DNA of 64,000 nt from Solibacillus sp. FSL R5-0449 (GTDB taxonomy: Bacteria > Bacillota > Bacilli > Bacillales_A > Planococcaceae). This document shows positions 1-8,000 of this stretch, in pieces. Position numbers and translations under genes: made by a program. Each line of letters begins with the position of its first letter. Within the stretch, counting starts at the first letter, position 1. The notes under the pieces were generated by a model. That model was not told the origin of the DNA. It made no database searches and worked only from the letters and a program-made list of their open reading frames with translations. The DNA is taken from positions 1,216,001 through 1,280,000 of the forward strand of contig NZ_CP150239.1 in the NCBI RefSeq assembly GCF_037975215.1, read 5' to 3'.

Positions 1-56
1 AAATCCAAGTATTTTGGACTGATTATTTGATGATACGTCGATAAGGGTGAAAGAAT

Positions 57-596
57 ATGATAACAACGAAAGAAGAAATGAGTAAAACAGCAATTACATT
101 ATTTAAACAAAATGGGTTTGAACAAACGAGTATTAGTAAAATTTGCGAGACTTTGAAGGTTACACGAGGTTCGTTTTATCATCATTTTGAAAGTAAAAAT
201 GAATTATTACTATTTTGGTTTTTGCAAAATGCACAACAATTTGTCCAATTTGACCGTACGATTGGTTCGCCAAAAGCCATTTTAAAAAAGTTTATACTTG
301 ATTATGCATCGCTCATTACTTCAATTGGCAAAGACCTCATGTACTATATTTTTATGGCGGAACTCGAGTTGAAGGGTGAGCATTTTTATATTTATTATGG
401 TGAACGGCAAGAATTTAAAACTTTTGTTGACCAGGCAAAACAAGCAGGTGAAATTACATCACTTATTGAGACAGAGCAATTGATGGATATGTTTTCAGCT
501 GCTTTTTTAGGAACAGTCGTCTTATGGCGATTCCATCAGGATGAACTAACTATAATCGATAATGTCGAACAAATCTTTGAAACAATATACAAATAG
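57..596 (+). CDS. TetR/AcrR-family transcriptional regulator
   Basis: The 179-aa protein has an N-terminal TetR helix-turn-helix at about residues 8-52, with the recognition part reading SISKICETLKVTRGSFYHHF. The rest is a helical ligand and dimer domain that cannot be assigned to a ligand. A GGGTGAAAG ribosome site precedes the ATG. It lies 63 bp upstream of, and in the same direction as, an FAD dehydrogenase, so it is a plausible local repressor of that gene. Family is clear; target and ligand are inference. Confidence 0.9.
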   Translation: MITTKEEMSKTAITLFKQNGFEQTSISKICETLKVTRGSFYHHFESKNELLLFWFLQNAQQFVQFDRTIGSPKAILKKFILDYASLITSIGKDLMYYIFMAELELKGEHFYIYYGERQEFKTFVDQAKQAGEITSLIETEQLMDMFSAAFLGTVVLWRFHQDELTIIDNVEQIFETIYK

Positions 597-659
597 GCGA
601 AAGCATACTAGCTGAGTAACATTTACTACTAGTGTGCCGCAAATGAAAGAGGTTTTTCT

Positions 660-2240
660 ATGGAAAAGGAAAATTTTGATATCATCATTGTTGGTGCTGG
701 AATGGCTGGGGTATGTGCTGCTATTGAGGCAGCTGAAAACGGTTTAAATGTATGTATGCTCGATGTAAGTTATGGTGGTGGAGCTAGTGGGATCTCTGGT
801 GGAGTTGTATATGCGGGTGGTGGAACTTCTACACAAAAAGAAGCTGGTGTAGAGGATAGTATCGATAATATGTATCGTTATTTAAAACAAGAAGTAGGAA
901 ATGTTGTTTCAGATGCCACGATTCGTAAGTTTTGTGAAGAAAGTCCAGGTTCAATTGAATGGTTGAAAGATAAAGGCATCAAGTTTGTTGGTACAGTATG
1001 TCCATATAAAACATCTTATCCAAATGATCAATTTTATTTATACTACTCTGGGAATGAAAAATCATATCCATATAAAGAAAAAGCTTCACCTGCTCCTCGA
1101 GGACATCGTACATTTGCAAAAGGACTTGATTCGGGGAAAGTCTTAATGGAAACGCTATTATCTTATGCGAAGAAATTACCAAATATTGATTTTCGTCCGT
1201 TAACGAGAGTGACTGATTTGTTAATCACAGACGGAAAAGTAACGGGTGTAAAATGCCGTGGGGTCAGAAACTTCAACAACCCCAAACATAAACGTTATGC
1301 GACAATTGGTACGAATTACGGGAAATATATTAAACCACTAGGCAAGAAAATGGATGAAAAAAGCCAACAAATATGGGAACAGCATGCAAAAGATTATGAA
1401 GTAACGGCAAAAGGAGTTCTTTTAAGTGCAGGCGGCTTTATTTTTAATGAAGAAATGTTGAAACAATATGGTGCAAAATCACAACATGTTATGCCGCTGG
1501 GTACGGTACACGATGATGGTTTTGGTATTCAATTAGGCATGAAAGCTGGCGGTGCTGTTGATCATATGGACGTATTGTCGATTTGGCGTTTCCTTTCACC
1601 ACCGTCCGATTTTATTCGGGGAATCGCCGTGGATAAAAAAGGACAACGTATTTTAAATGAGGATTTATATGGTGCTACGTTTACGAAGAAAATGGTAAAC
1701 GAGCATAACGGAGAAGGGTATTTAATTATGGACCGTGAAATTTGGCAGGATGCGAAAAAGAACGGCCCACGTGAATCTCTATCGTTCCAATCATTGATGA
1801 TGCGATACCTATTTACTCTTGGCTTCTATAAGGCAAACTCTATTCCAGAATTAGCGAAAAAGGTCAAACTTCCAGTGGAAGAGGTGACGAAAACTGTGAA
1901 TGAGTATAATAATGCGATTTTTACGGGACGTGATGAACCGATGCACAAAACACCAGAATCAGCTTCTCCAATTTTACGTCCACCATTTTATTTGATAAAT
2001 GTCTCGATAAAAAATTCACCTGCTTTTCCAGCACCTGGCTTAACATTAGGTGGTTTGAAAGTGAACGAAGAAACAGGGCAAGTTGTGACAGCTTCTGGTG
2101 AATCAATAGAAGGGTTATATGCAGCGGGACGTTCAGCAGTTGGTATTTGTTCAAATAGTTATATTAGTGGACTTTCATTGGCCGATGCGATGTTTTCAGG
2201 GCGTCGAGCAGCAAGACATGTAAGCCAATTGTCAAATTGA
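660..2240 (+). CDS. FAD-dependent oxidoreductase (fumarate reductase / ketosteroid-dehydrogenase-like)
   Basis: The 526-aa flavoprotein has the FAD_binding_2 architecture. An N-terminal Rossmann motif GAGMAG lies at residues 12-17, followed by an acidic end of strand 2 (CMLDVSYGGG). The C-terminal FAD-closing motif GLYAAGRSAVG is followed by a serine/glycine-rich stretch. This layout is shared by fumarate reductase flavoprotein subunits, flavocytochrome c and 3-oxosteroid 1-dehydrogenases. No haem-binding CXXCH and no signal peptide are visible, so it should be cytosolic. Substrate is unknown. A ketosteroid or cyclic enone is suggested only by the neighbouring SDR genes. The RBS is AAAGAGG before the ATG. 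Confidence 0.82.
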   Translation: MEKENFDIIIVGAGMAGVCAAIEAAENGLNVCMLDVSYGGGASGISGGVVYAGGGTSTQKEAGVEDSIDNMYRYLKQEVGNVVSDATIRKFCEESPGSIEWLKDKGIKFVGTVCPYKTSYPNDQFYLYYSGNEKSYPYKEKASPAPRGHRTFAKGLDSGKVLMETLLSYAKKLPNIDFRPLTRVTDLLITDGKVTGVKCRGVRNFNNPKHKRYATIGTNYGKYIKPLGKKMDEKSQQIWEQHAKDYEVTAKGVLLSAGGFIFNEEMLKQYGAKSQHVMPLGTVHDDGFGIQLGMKAGGAVDHMDVLSIWRFLSPPSDFIRGIAVDKKGQRILNEDLYGATFTKKMVNEHNGEGYLIMDREIWQDAKKNGPRESLSFQSLMMRYLFTLGFYKANSIPELAKKVKLPVEEVTKTVNEYNNAIFTGRDEPMHKTPESASPILRPPFYLINVSIKNSPAFPAPGLTLGGLKVNEETGQVVTASGESIEGLYAAGRSAVGICSNSYISGLSLADAMFSGRRAARHVSQLSN

Positions 2241-2440
2241 TTCAAATACGATAGAAAACTACTAGATATTGTAGTAGAAGGCGATATTGAAGAGTGAAGA
2301 AGACTTTCTATAAAATGAGTTGTTAAACTGTGTGAAAGTTAAAGAAACCAATCTATTTATTAACTTGTACTACCACTAGTACAATATTTATACATCGTAA
2401 AAACTGCTTCTATTGAAATAATCGATTAAGGAAGTAAATG

Positions 2441-2485
2441 AAAAGCAGGTGCAACCATATGTTATGGATATATCTGCTTTTTTTA
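2441..2485 (+). terminator. Probable intrinsic terminator of the FAD oxidoreductase gene
   Basis: Outer arms AAAAGCAG and CTGCTTTT are followed by a run of T. The loop is long and contains a smaller CCAT/ATGG pairing, so the stem is weaker than most terminators in this window. Confidence 0.5.
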
Positions 2486-2548
2486 CGTGTATGCATTAGC
2501 TACGATCTTTTCTAAGTTAATATTTGTACTAGTATTCTATGTATTGCT

Positions 2549-2588
2549 TTGATATATTGATATTAAAATATAATACTCAAATTTGAGT
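2549..2588 (+). promoter_or_regulatory. Promoter-like sequence with perfect 14-bp palindrome before the SDR gene
   Basis: A consensus -10 TATAAT (2569-2574) is followed immediately by the perfect palindrome ACTCAAATTTGAGT (2575-2588). Candidate -35 boxes are TTGATA (14-bp spacer) and TTGCTT (19-bp spacer), neither ideal. The palindrome sits where a repressor would block initiation. A 12/14 copy occurs before the YhgE-like gene at 3802-3815. Confidence 0.5.
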
Positions 2589-2696
2589 GGTGTATTTTGA
2601 GTGAATGGGGTAAAAGGCGATTTTGGAATTTTGTTAAATCAATGGGGATAGGATGATTTGCATAGTTAAAATTGTAAAAAGAAGGAGTTATTTCAA

Positions 2697-3497
2697 ATGT
2701 CAAAAAACGTATATGTTATCACAGGTGGTTCAGGCGGAATGGGGAAAGCAACTGCTGAATTAGTCGGGAAATATGGCACTGTGTTATTAGCAGATGTGTC
2801 TGAAGAACGTTTAGAAAATACAAAACAAGAATTAGCTACTAAAGGGATTACAGAAGTCTATATTCAACAGGTAGACATTACAATTAAAGAAAATGTTATG
2901 GAACTTGCAGAAAAAGCCAATGCATTAGGAACATTAAAAGGCTTAATTCATACAGCAGGTTTATCACCAACAATGGCTGACTCAAAACGAATTACGGAAG
3001 TAAATTTAGTAGGAACAGGGTTTATTCTGGATGCTTTCTTACCTTATGCCACTGAAGGAACGTCTGTAGTATTAGTATCTTCTATGAGCGGTTATATGCC
3101 ACCTCGTCAAGGGCCATATGTGGAAGTACTAAAAAAACCATTAGCTGATAATGTAATTGAGACGATGGAACAATTTGCTCAAGGAAATCCAGGAGCAGCT
3201 TACTCTTTATCTAAATTAGGTGTGCAATTAATTGCTGCAGATCAAGCTTGGATTTGGGGACAAAAAGGAGCACGAATTAACTCGCTTTCACCCGGAACAA
3301 TAAACACACCAATGGGGCGTCAAGAAGCGGAACAGCAGGAACAAATGGCACAAATGCTAGCCATTACACCACTTCAACGTGAGGGAGAACCTACTGAAAT
3401 TGCGACAGCAATAGAGTTTTTACTTAGTGATGCAGCTAGCTACATTACAGGTATCGATTTACGAGTAGATGGCGGAACAATCGCGAACTTAAAGTAA
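2697..3497 (+). CDS. SDR oxidoreductase, 3-alpha-hydroxysteroid dehydrogenase/carbonyl reductase-like
   Basis: The 266-aa classical short-chain dehydrogenase has the cofactor motif TGGSGGMG at residues 9-16, catalytic serine near 129, and YSLSK giving Tyr169 and Lys173. About 40 residues separate the serine from the tyrosine instead of the usual 13 or so. This insertion is typical of the 3-alpha-HSD/carbonyl reductase branch (Comamonas HsdA type). The C-terminus ends in the normal SDR TGIDLRVDGG. An AAGGAG ribosome site lies 8 bases before the ATG. The steroid-like assignment is by architecture only; the true substrate is unknown. Confidence 0.85.
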   Translation: MSKNVYVITGGSGGMGKATAELVGKYGTVLLADVSEERLENTKQELATKGITEVYIQQVDITIKENVMELAEKANALGTLKGLIHTAGLSPTMADSKRITEVNLVGTGFILDAFLPYATEGTSVVLVSSMSGYMPPRQGPYVEVLKKPLADNVIETMEQFAQGNPGAAYSLSKLGVQLIAADQAWIWGQKGARINSLSPGTINTPMGRQEAEQQEQMAQMLAITPLQREGEPTEIATAIEFLLSDAASYITGIDLRVDGGTIANLK

Positions 3498-3547
3498 TGC
3501 TATTAAATTATTTTAATTTTTTGTAAGATAAAAAAATATGGGCGCTA

Positions 3548-3587
3548 GGTATACTGAAAATATGTTTGTTTTCAGTGTACCTTTTTT
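3548..3587 (+). terminator. Intrinsic terminator after the SDR gene
   Basis: Thirteen-base arms GGTATACTGAAAA and TTTTCAGTGTACC (12 of 13 pair) around an 8-base loop are followed by TTTTTT. It separates the SDR gene from the YhgE/PadR unit. Confidence 0.85.
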
Positions 3588-3736
3588 GATTTTGAAAAGT
3601 CTGTATAAGGTAACGGAGCTTTAAAAATCAAATTAATAAGGAACAATAAATACGTAATAATTTGTATGAAGAGAATGTTAGAAACCCTATAAATCTGACA
3701 CAGCCTTTAAGGTTTGAAGTAAAAGGAATAATAACT

Positions 3737-3815
3737 ACTCAAATTAGAATATTTTTAATTTGCTTTTCTATAAAAGTATTATAATATACTAAAAGTAATG
3801 TACTCAAATTATAGT
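3737..3815 (+). promoter_or_regulatory. Promoter region with two ACTCAAATT operator-like motifs
   Basis: ACTCAAATTAGAAT (3737-3750) and ACTCAAATTATAGT (3802-3815) flank a -10 TATAAT at 3780-3785. The second copy matches the palindrome before the SDR gene in 12 of 14 positions, and in both places TGTATT follows within a few bases. This suggests one regulator acts on both promoters. The neighbouring PadR protein is the best candidate by position. The rest of the 3588-3850 gap shows no gene. Confidence 0.45.
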
Positions 3816-3850
3816 GTATTGAATTACAGAAATGGTAGGGATAGTATTTA

Positions 3851-4996
3851 ATGAAATTTAAGCAGTTTACGAGACATTAAGGTTTTGGAGCCTCAGTATT
3901 TATGGGGATTTTTTATGCTGTGGCAATGCTAGTTATCTTTTTAATTGGCTATACAGCAATACCAGGGTAAATGGATCAATTAAAGATTGCGCTTGTTAAC
4001 GAGGACGCTGGAGAAACTGGCATACAAATCGCAAAACAGTTAAGCGAGAGCTTACCGTTTGAAATTGAATCAGATTACTCAAACGAAAAAGCATTACAAA
4101 AGTTAGAAGACAATAAAATTGCTCTTTTAATTCATATTCCAGAAAATTTTTCTGCAAGTGCACAAAAGGGTGAATCGGCTGAAATTAATTTCACAGTTAA
4201 TGAAGCTTCAGCAACGATGGTATCATCATCAATGAGCACAATTGTAAAGGAAATTAATCAGCAGTTAAGTACAAGCTTTTCAACACAAACAGCACAAGGC
4301 ATTTTAATGAATATGAATGTACCAGAAGAGCAAGCTGCCGCAATGGCACAGCAAATTGAAAATGCATATGTTGGAAATTATGTTATTATAAATGATGTAC
4401 CAGACGGAATGCATAATAGTATGTTACCAATGTTTTTAACAATGGCATGTTATGTTGGGGCGATGATTGCATCGATGCAATTAGTACAAGTATATAAACA
4501 TAACCGTGGTAAGGCATCACGCTTCAAGTTATTTGGTTATGTACAATTATCAGCGCTTATTATTGCGATTGTTTCAACAATTTTTGCATTAATTGTAGCA
4601 TATTTGATTACAGATTTAGATACAGCTGTTATGCTGAAAGTAGCAGGTCAGCAAGTTTTATTATATATGGCAGCATTTAATGTATGTGCAATCTTTACGT
4701 TCTTAATTGGCGAAGCCGGTATGATTATAAATATCCCAATATTACTTTCACAAACGATTGCCAATGGTGCAACGATACCACGTGAAATGATGTATGGTTA
4801 TTATGAAGTTGTCAGCTACATTACGCCGATGTACCATTCAGTTAATTCATATTTTGCCGTGATGTTTGGTTCTACAGATGCTTCACCATTTGTATGGGGG
4901 CTAGTCGCTGTAGGCGTAGGAGCGCTAATTATTAACTTATTGGTAGTGACTGTGTTGCACCGAAAAGAACCAGCGCCACGTTCAATTATTCAATAA
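3851..4996 (+). pseudogene. YhgE/Pip-type membrane protein with two in-frame TAA codons
   Basis: A single frame from ATG 3851 reads MKFKQFTRH, TAA (3878-3880), GFGASVFMG..., TAA (3968-3970), then a long open stretch from ATG 3971 (341 aa). Ignoring the stops gives about 381 aa: an N-terminal transmembrane anchor, an extracytoplasmic region, and five membrane segments in the C-terminal half starting near MLPMFLTMACYVGAM. This matches the YhgE/Pip, ABC-2-like membrane family. Both stops fall in the anchor-coding part while downstream codons look intact, so loss is recent or the ORF is re-initiated at 3971. It precedes a PadR gene, a common YhgE pairing. Confidence 0.75.
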
Positions 4997-5050
4997 AATG
5001 TTGAGTTGCAATCGATATTGGTTGCAGCTCTTTTTTTAGGGGGAGAAAAG

Positions 5051-5590
5051 TTGTCAATTCAAATTTATATTTTGAGCAAATTAATGGAGGGGGATAGCTA
5101 CCCTTACCAATTAAAAAAAGGGTTATCGGAACCAGTAGCGTTTGATAAAATGGCGAATATTTCAGAAAGTAAGCTTTATTATCATTTCGAGTCATTATCA
5201 AAGCAAGGACTTATTGCACCAATTGAAATTATTAAAGAAGACAATCGTCCGGATAAGCATCTTTATTCGATTACAGATAAAGGGCGTACAGTATTACCGA
5301 AGAAAATTTACGAGGTCTTTGAAAAAGCAACAAAAATGTCAGAGGTTATTATAGGTCTAATGTTTGTGCGATATGTAGAAGTTGAAAAGGTAATTGCAAT
5401 TATTCAAGTGAAAAAGCTATATTTAGAAAATAAGTACGAAAAGCTCGTGTCAATATACGATGATACGCACGTACCCAAACATATGGAAGCCCATGTAGAT
5501 TTAGCGAACGATTATTTTACAGACATGTTAAAAAGGGAAATTGAGTGGTTTCAACGAGTAATTGAATCGTTACAAAATGAAAATAAATGA
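5051..5590 (+). CDS. PadR-family transcriptional regulator
   Basis: The protein is 179 aa from the TTG at 5051, chosen because AGGGGGAG lies about 7 bases upstream; an in-frame upstream ATG has no ribosome site. The N-terminal winged helix (about residues 1-85) contains YPYQLKKGL and the typical PadR segment SESKLYYHFESLSKQGLI. The C-terminal helices are the dimerisation part. It follows the YhgE-like gene by 54 bp and probably represses it and itself, as in other PadR-transporter pairs. Ligand unknown. Confidence 0.88.
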   Translation: MSIQIYILSKLMEGDSYPYQLKKGLSEPVAFDKMANISESKLYYHFESLSKQGLIAPIEIIKEDNRPDKHLYSITDKGRTVLPKKIYEVFEKATKMSEVIIGLMFVRYVEVEKVIAIIQVKKLYLENKYEKLVSIYDDTHVPKHMEAHVDLANDYFTDMLKREIEWFQRVIESLQNENK

Positions 5591-5603
5591 GTATATATAA
5601 TAT

Positions 5604-5660
5604 AAAAACTGCATTTCCATATGATAATTTGAAATGAATTAATATGGGAATGCAGTTTTT
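5604..5660. terminator. Bidirectional terminator between convergent genes
   Basis: AAAAACTGCATTTCCATAT pairs with ATATGGGAATGCAGTTTTT across a 19-base loop. It is A-rich on one side and T-rich on the other, so it can stop both the PadR gene and the convergent SDR gene. Confidence 0.8.
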
Positions 5661-5709
5661 AATTGTTATTAGTAGAAATTTAATTTAGAAGAAAATTAAT
5701 AAACGACTA

Positions 5710-6468
5710 TTAATAAGCAGTCCAACCGCCATCAGCAACGATTACTTGACCCGTTATAAAGCTTGAATCATCCGAACCTAAGAATAACGCTAATTGTGCG
5801 ACTTCTTCTGGTTCACCTAGACGAGGCATTGTATCTTTACCAGTCATTTGACGGCCAAATCCGAACTGTGAAACACCTGTCATAGAGTTTTGGATATTTG
5901 TTTTTACGCCACCTGGTGCGATTGCGTTACAACGAATACCTGAATTTGCGTACATATAACCAGTATTTTTTGTTAGACCAACAACTGCGTGTTTAGAAGC
6001 TGTATAAGCTGCTCCACCACGCGTACCACGTAAACCGGCAGCTGAAGTATTATTGACAATAACACCATGACCTTGTTCTAAGAAGATGTTCACAGCGATT
6101 TGCATTGCTTGCATTGTTCCTACAGTATTGACAGCGAAAATACGGTTCCATTTAGCAAAGTCGACTTCACCAACTGGCTCCATGCCGTCCATAATACCAG
6201 CGTTATTTACTAAAATATCTAATTGACCGAAAGCTGCTTTTGTTTCTTCAAACATACGCTCGATATCAGCAAGTTCTGCTACGTTCGCTTGGTTTGCGAT
6301 TGCTTGGCCACCAGCTGCTATGATTGCGTCAGCTACAACTTTAGCGCCTTCACCATTGTAGTCAGAAACAACAACTTTTGCTCCTTCTTTTGCATATAAT
6401 TCTGCGATTGCTTTTCCCATGCCAGATGCAGCGCCTGTTACAATAGCTACTTTATTTTCTAATTTCAT
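5710..6468 (-). CDS. SDR-family NAD(P)-dependent oxidoreductase
   Basis: The 252-aa classical SDR has TGAASGMG at residues 11-18, NNAG near 88-91, catalytic Ser142, Tyr155 and Lys159 (YTASK), and a TGQVIVADGG end. Asp36 after the second strand (VVVSDYNG) favours NAD(H) over NADP(H) by the usual SDR rule. AGGAGG lies upstream of the ATG. Expression probably depends on the divergent TetR gene, since a promoter and a double TGTACA palindrome sit just upstream. The exact alcohol or ketone substrate cannot be told. Confidence 0.88.
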   Translation of the reverse strand: MKLENKVAIVTGAASGMGKAIAELYAKEGAKVVVSDYNGEGAKVVADAIIAAGGQAIANQANVAELADIERMFEETKAAFGQLDILVNNAGIMDGMEPVGEVDFAKWNRIFAVNTVGTMQAMQIAVNIFLEQGHGVIVNNTSAAGLRGTRGGAAYTASKHAVVGLTKNTGYMYANSGIRCNAIAPGGVKTNIQNSMTGVSQFGFGRQMTGKDTMPRLGEPEEVAQLALFLGSDDSSFITGQVIVADGGWTAY

Positions 6469-6493
6469 TTGAAAATTACCTCCTAAGGAAAAT

Positions 6494-6542
6494 TGTACAG
6501 TTGTACATTAAAAGTATAATCTAATAAAAGATTAATATTCAA
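6494..6542 (-). promoter_or_regulatory. Promoter and TGTACA operator of the minus-strand SDR gene
   Basis: Read on the minus strand, TTGAAT (6537-6542), an 18-bp spacer and TATACT (6513-6518) form a sigma-A promoter. TGTACA-N2-TGTACA (6494-6507) follows the -10 and is palindromic at both scales. It lies where a repressor would block transcription. The divergent TetR protein is the obvious candidate. Confidence 0.6.
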
Positions 6543-6559
6543 CTTACAAAGTAAGAGGA

Positions 6560-6599
6560 TTTGTTAGATATTAAACAAATTATCTGTTTTTGTTAGATA
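6560..6599. repeat. Direct repeat TTTGTTAGATA before the TetR gene
   Basis: Identical 11-mers TTTGTTAGATA lie at 6560-6570 and 6589-6599, with TTATCTG between them forming an inverted match to TTAGATA. They sit just before the TetR ribosome site and may be an autoregulatory operator. Confidence 0.4.
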
Positions 6600-6611
6600 A
6601 GGAGATAAAAA

Positions 6612-7166
6612 ATGAATAAACATGATTTAAGAGTTATCAAAACAAAGAAAAATATTCATAATGTTTTATTAGATTTGTTGAAAAAAAAGTCTTTATCTCA
6701 AATCAGTATTACAGAGCTTTGTAATTTAGCTGAAATTAGCAGAGGGACCTTTTATTTTCATTATCAAGAAATTGGAGATATCTTAGACGAAATTTTTGAA
6801 AAGACCATGCAGGATTTAGAACTTTGGTATAGTGATCCTTTTAAAAATGGGTTTAATATTAATCAAAAAAACTTGGCACCAGGGATGATTAAAATTTTTA
6901 ACCATGTAAAAAGAAATGAAGCGTTTTATCGAATTATTCTATCGTCTGACATATTTATTAAATATTATTATTTGCTTTATGAAAATATTATGAAGCTTCA
7001 TAGAGATTTTGGGAGTGGGCAATTCGAACAAAATAAATATACTTTGTCATATTCGGCAAATGGCATTATTGGCCTTATTCTAGAATGGCATAAAGAAGAT
7101 TTTAACAGTACTGAGGAAGAGATGAACAATCGGTTATATGAAATTCTTAAGTTTAATGATTTGTAG
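6612..7166 (+). CDS. TetR/AcrR-family transcriptional regulator
   Basis: The 184-aa protein has an N-terminal TetR helix-turn-helix (about residues 7-55, ISITELCNLAEISRGTFYFHY) and a C-terminal helical domain resembling the TetR_C_8/dihydroxyacetone-kinase-regulator type. It is transcribed divergently from the SDR gene over a 143-bp intergenic region that carries the TGTACA palindrome. AAGGAGAT lies upstream of the ATG. Likely local repressor of the SDR; inducer unknown. Confidence 0.88.
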   Translation: MNKHDLRVIKTKKNIHNVLLDLLKKKSLSQISITELCNLAEISRGTFYFHYQEIGDILDEIFEKTMQDLELWYSDPFKNGFNINQKNLAPGMIKIFNHVKRNEAFYRIILSSDIFIKYYYLLYENIMKLHRDFGSGQFEQNKYTLSYSANGIIGLILEWHKEDFNSTEEEMNNRLYEILKFNDL

Positions 7167-7189
7167 CTGAAAATTATTGGTAAATATTT

Positions 7190-7579
7190 TCCGGAGGGCA
7201 GGCTGAAGGCGTGCTGCTAGGAGGAATTATATACGTTCAACTTATTACAGGGCACTAAATACATGTCGAATACAGAGGATGTAATTCTTTTCATTGAAGA
7301 TGATGGATTAATAATCCAGCGACTTTCACAAGGGATTTAAGGTCACTATTACAAGCGTTAGGAAACATAAAAGGCTTATTAATTGGTCGTTTCCAAAACG
7401 TGAGTAAAGTGACAGAGGAGCAGTTCCCATTCATTTTAAATAAGCATCCTTGGCTAAAACAAATCCTTGTTCTCTTTAATTTGGATTTTGGTCATACACA
7501 ACCAATTTGCACGCTACCGATTGGTGGGAAGGTTCGCATTGATACAAGTAACGAGGGAATTCAAATAATCGAATTTTAA
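7190..7579 (+). pseudogene. Remnant of an S66 LD-carboxypeptidase (MccF-like) C-terminal domain
   Basis: Homology to the C-terminal third of S66 peptidases is spread over different frames. GGQAEGVLLGG starts near 7193, a frame change leads to TFNLLQGTKYMSNTEDVIL and FIEDDGLI, and a second change near 7310 leads to NPATFTRDLRSLLQ ... KGLLIGRFQNVSKVTEEQF, FGHTQP and a stop at 7577. About 130 of roughly 330 residues remain, and the N-terminal catalytic-serine half is absent. At least two frameshifts show it is not functional. Codon style matches its neighbours. Confidence 0.8.
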
Positions 7580-7614
7580 TTGATGTATTCTATTTGGATA
7601 CATACATAATTTAC

Positions 7615-7650
7615 ACAAAGCGTCTCTCTTCATTAGAGAGGGCGCTTTGT
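7615..7650. terminator. Terminator-like hairpin
   Basis: ACAAAGCG-CTCTCT pairs with AGAGAG-GCGCTTTGT around a short CATT loop. It lies between the S66 remnant and the convergent AbrB-like gene. T-runs are poor, so it may be a decayed terminator. Confidence 0.5.
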
Positions 7651-7714
7651 ATGCTTATAACATTGTATTTTTATATTTGCGAAAATGATTCTCGACAAAA
7701 CCTATAGGATTCAA

Positions 7715-7981
7715 TTATTTCTGTTTCAACTGATTTAGCAACACTTCAGCCCCTTTAGGAGAAAGGGTGATGTGATTAAATAATGTGAAGTTATTTGGTG
7801 TAATTTCTCCTGTTACGATGCATGCAGCATTCGAAACGAATTTTCGTAGAATGATTTCCTCACCGTCTACGAAAATTTCAACAGGGTCTTTTTCGTTGAT
7901 TTCAAGCGTTCTGCGTAGCTCCATTGGAATAACGATACGCCCTAATTCATCGACTTTGCGTACGATGCCCGTTGATTTCAT
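7715..7981 (-). CDS. AbrB-family transition-state regulator
   Basis: The 88-aa protein has an N-terminal AbrB swapped-hairpin DNA-binding domain: KSTGIVRKVDELGRIVIPMELRRTL at residues 2-26, then EINEKDPVEIFVDGEEIILRK. The C-terminal half (CIVTGEITPNNFTLFNHITLSPKGAEVLL) matches the AbrB/Abh multimerisation part. AGGAGGA precedes the ATG. The family controls post-exponential and biofilm genes in Bacilli. This copy stands beside a truncated coiled-coil gene in an accessory region, so it may be an Abh-like paralogue rather than the main AbrB. Confidence 0.88.
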   Translation of the reverse strand: MKSTGIVRKVDELGRIVIPMELRRTLEINEKDPVEIFVDGEEIILRKFVSNAACIVTGEITPNNFTLFNHITLSPKGAEVLLNQLKQK

Positions 7982-8000
7982 GGTCGTGTCCTCCTAATAC

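Larger units (their letters stand above)
2241..2696. other. Intergenic region with terminator, palindrome and promoter
   Basis: No gene is seen in these 456 bases. They contain an 8-bp-arm inverted repeat TTGTACTA-CCAC-TAGTACAA at 2365-2384 and a related TTTGTACTAGTA at 2523-2534. A terminator lies at 2441-2485, and the promoter/operator region of the downstream SDR lies at 2549-2588. The TACTAG-type half-sites also occur at 600-640 before the FAD gene, so they may be sites for the upstream TetR protein (inference). Confidence 0.5.

Noticed and set aside
5006-5050. ATG start for the PadR gene at 5006
   Set aside because: The extra residues MQSILVAALFLGGEK are not family-like, and the ribosome site AGGGGGAG is placed for the TTG at 5051.
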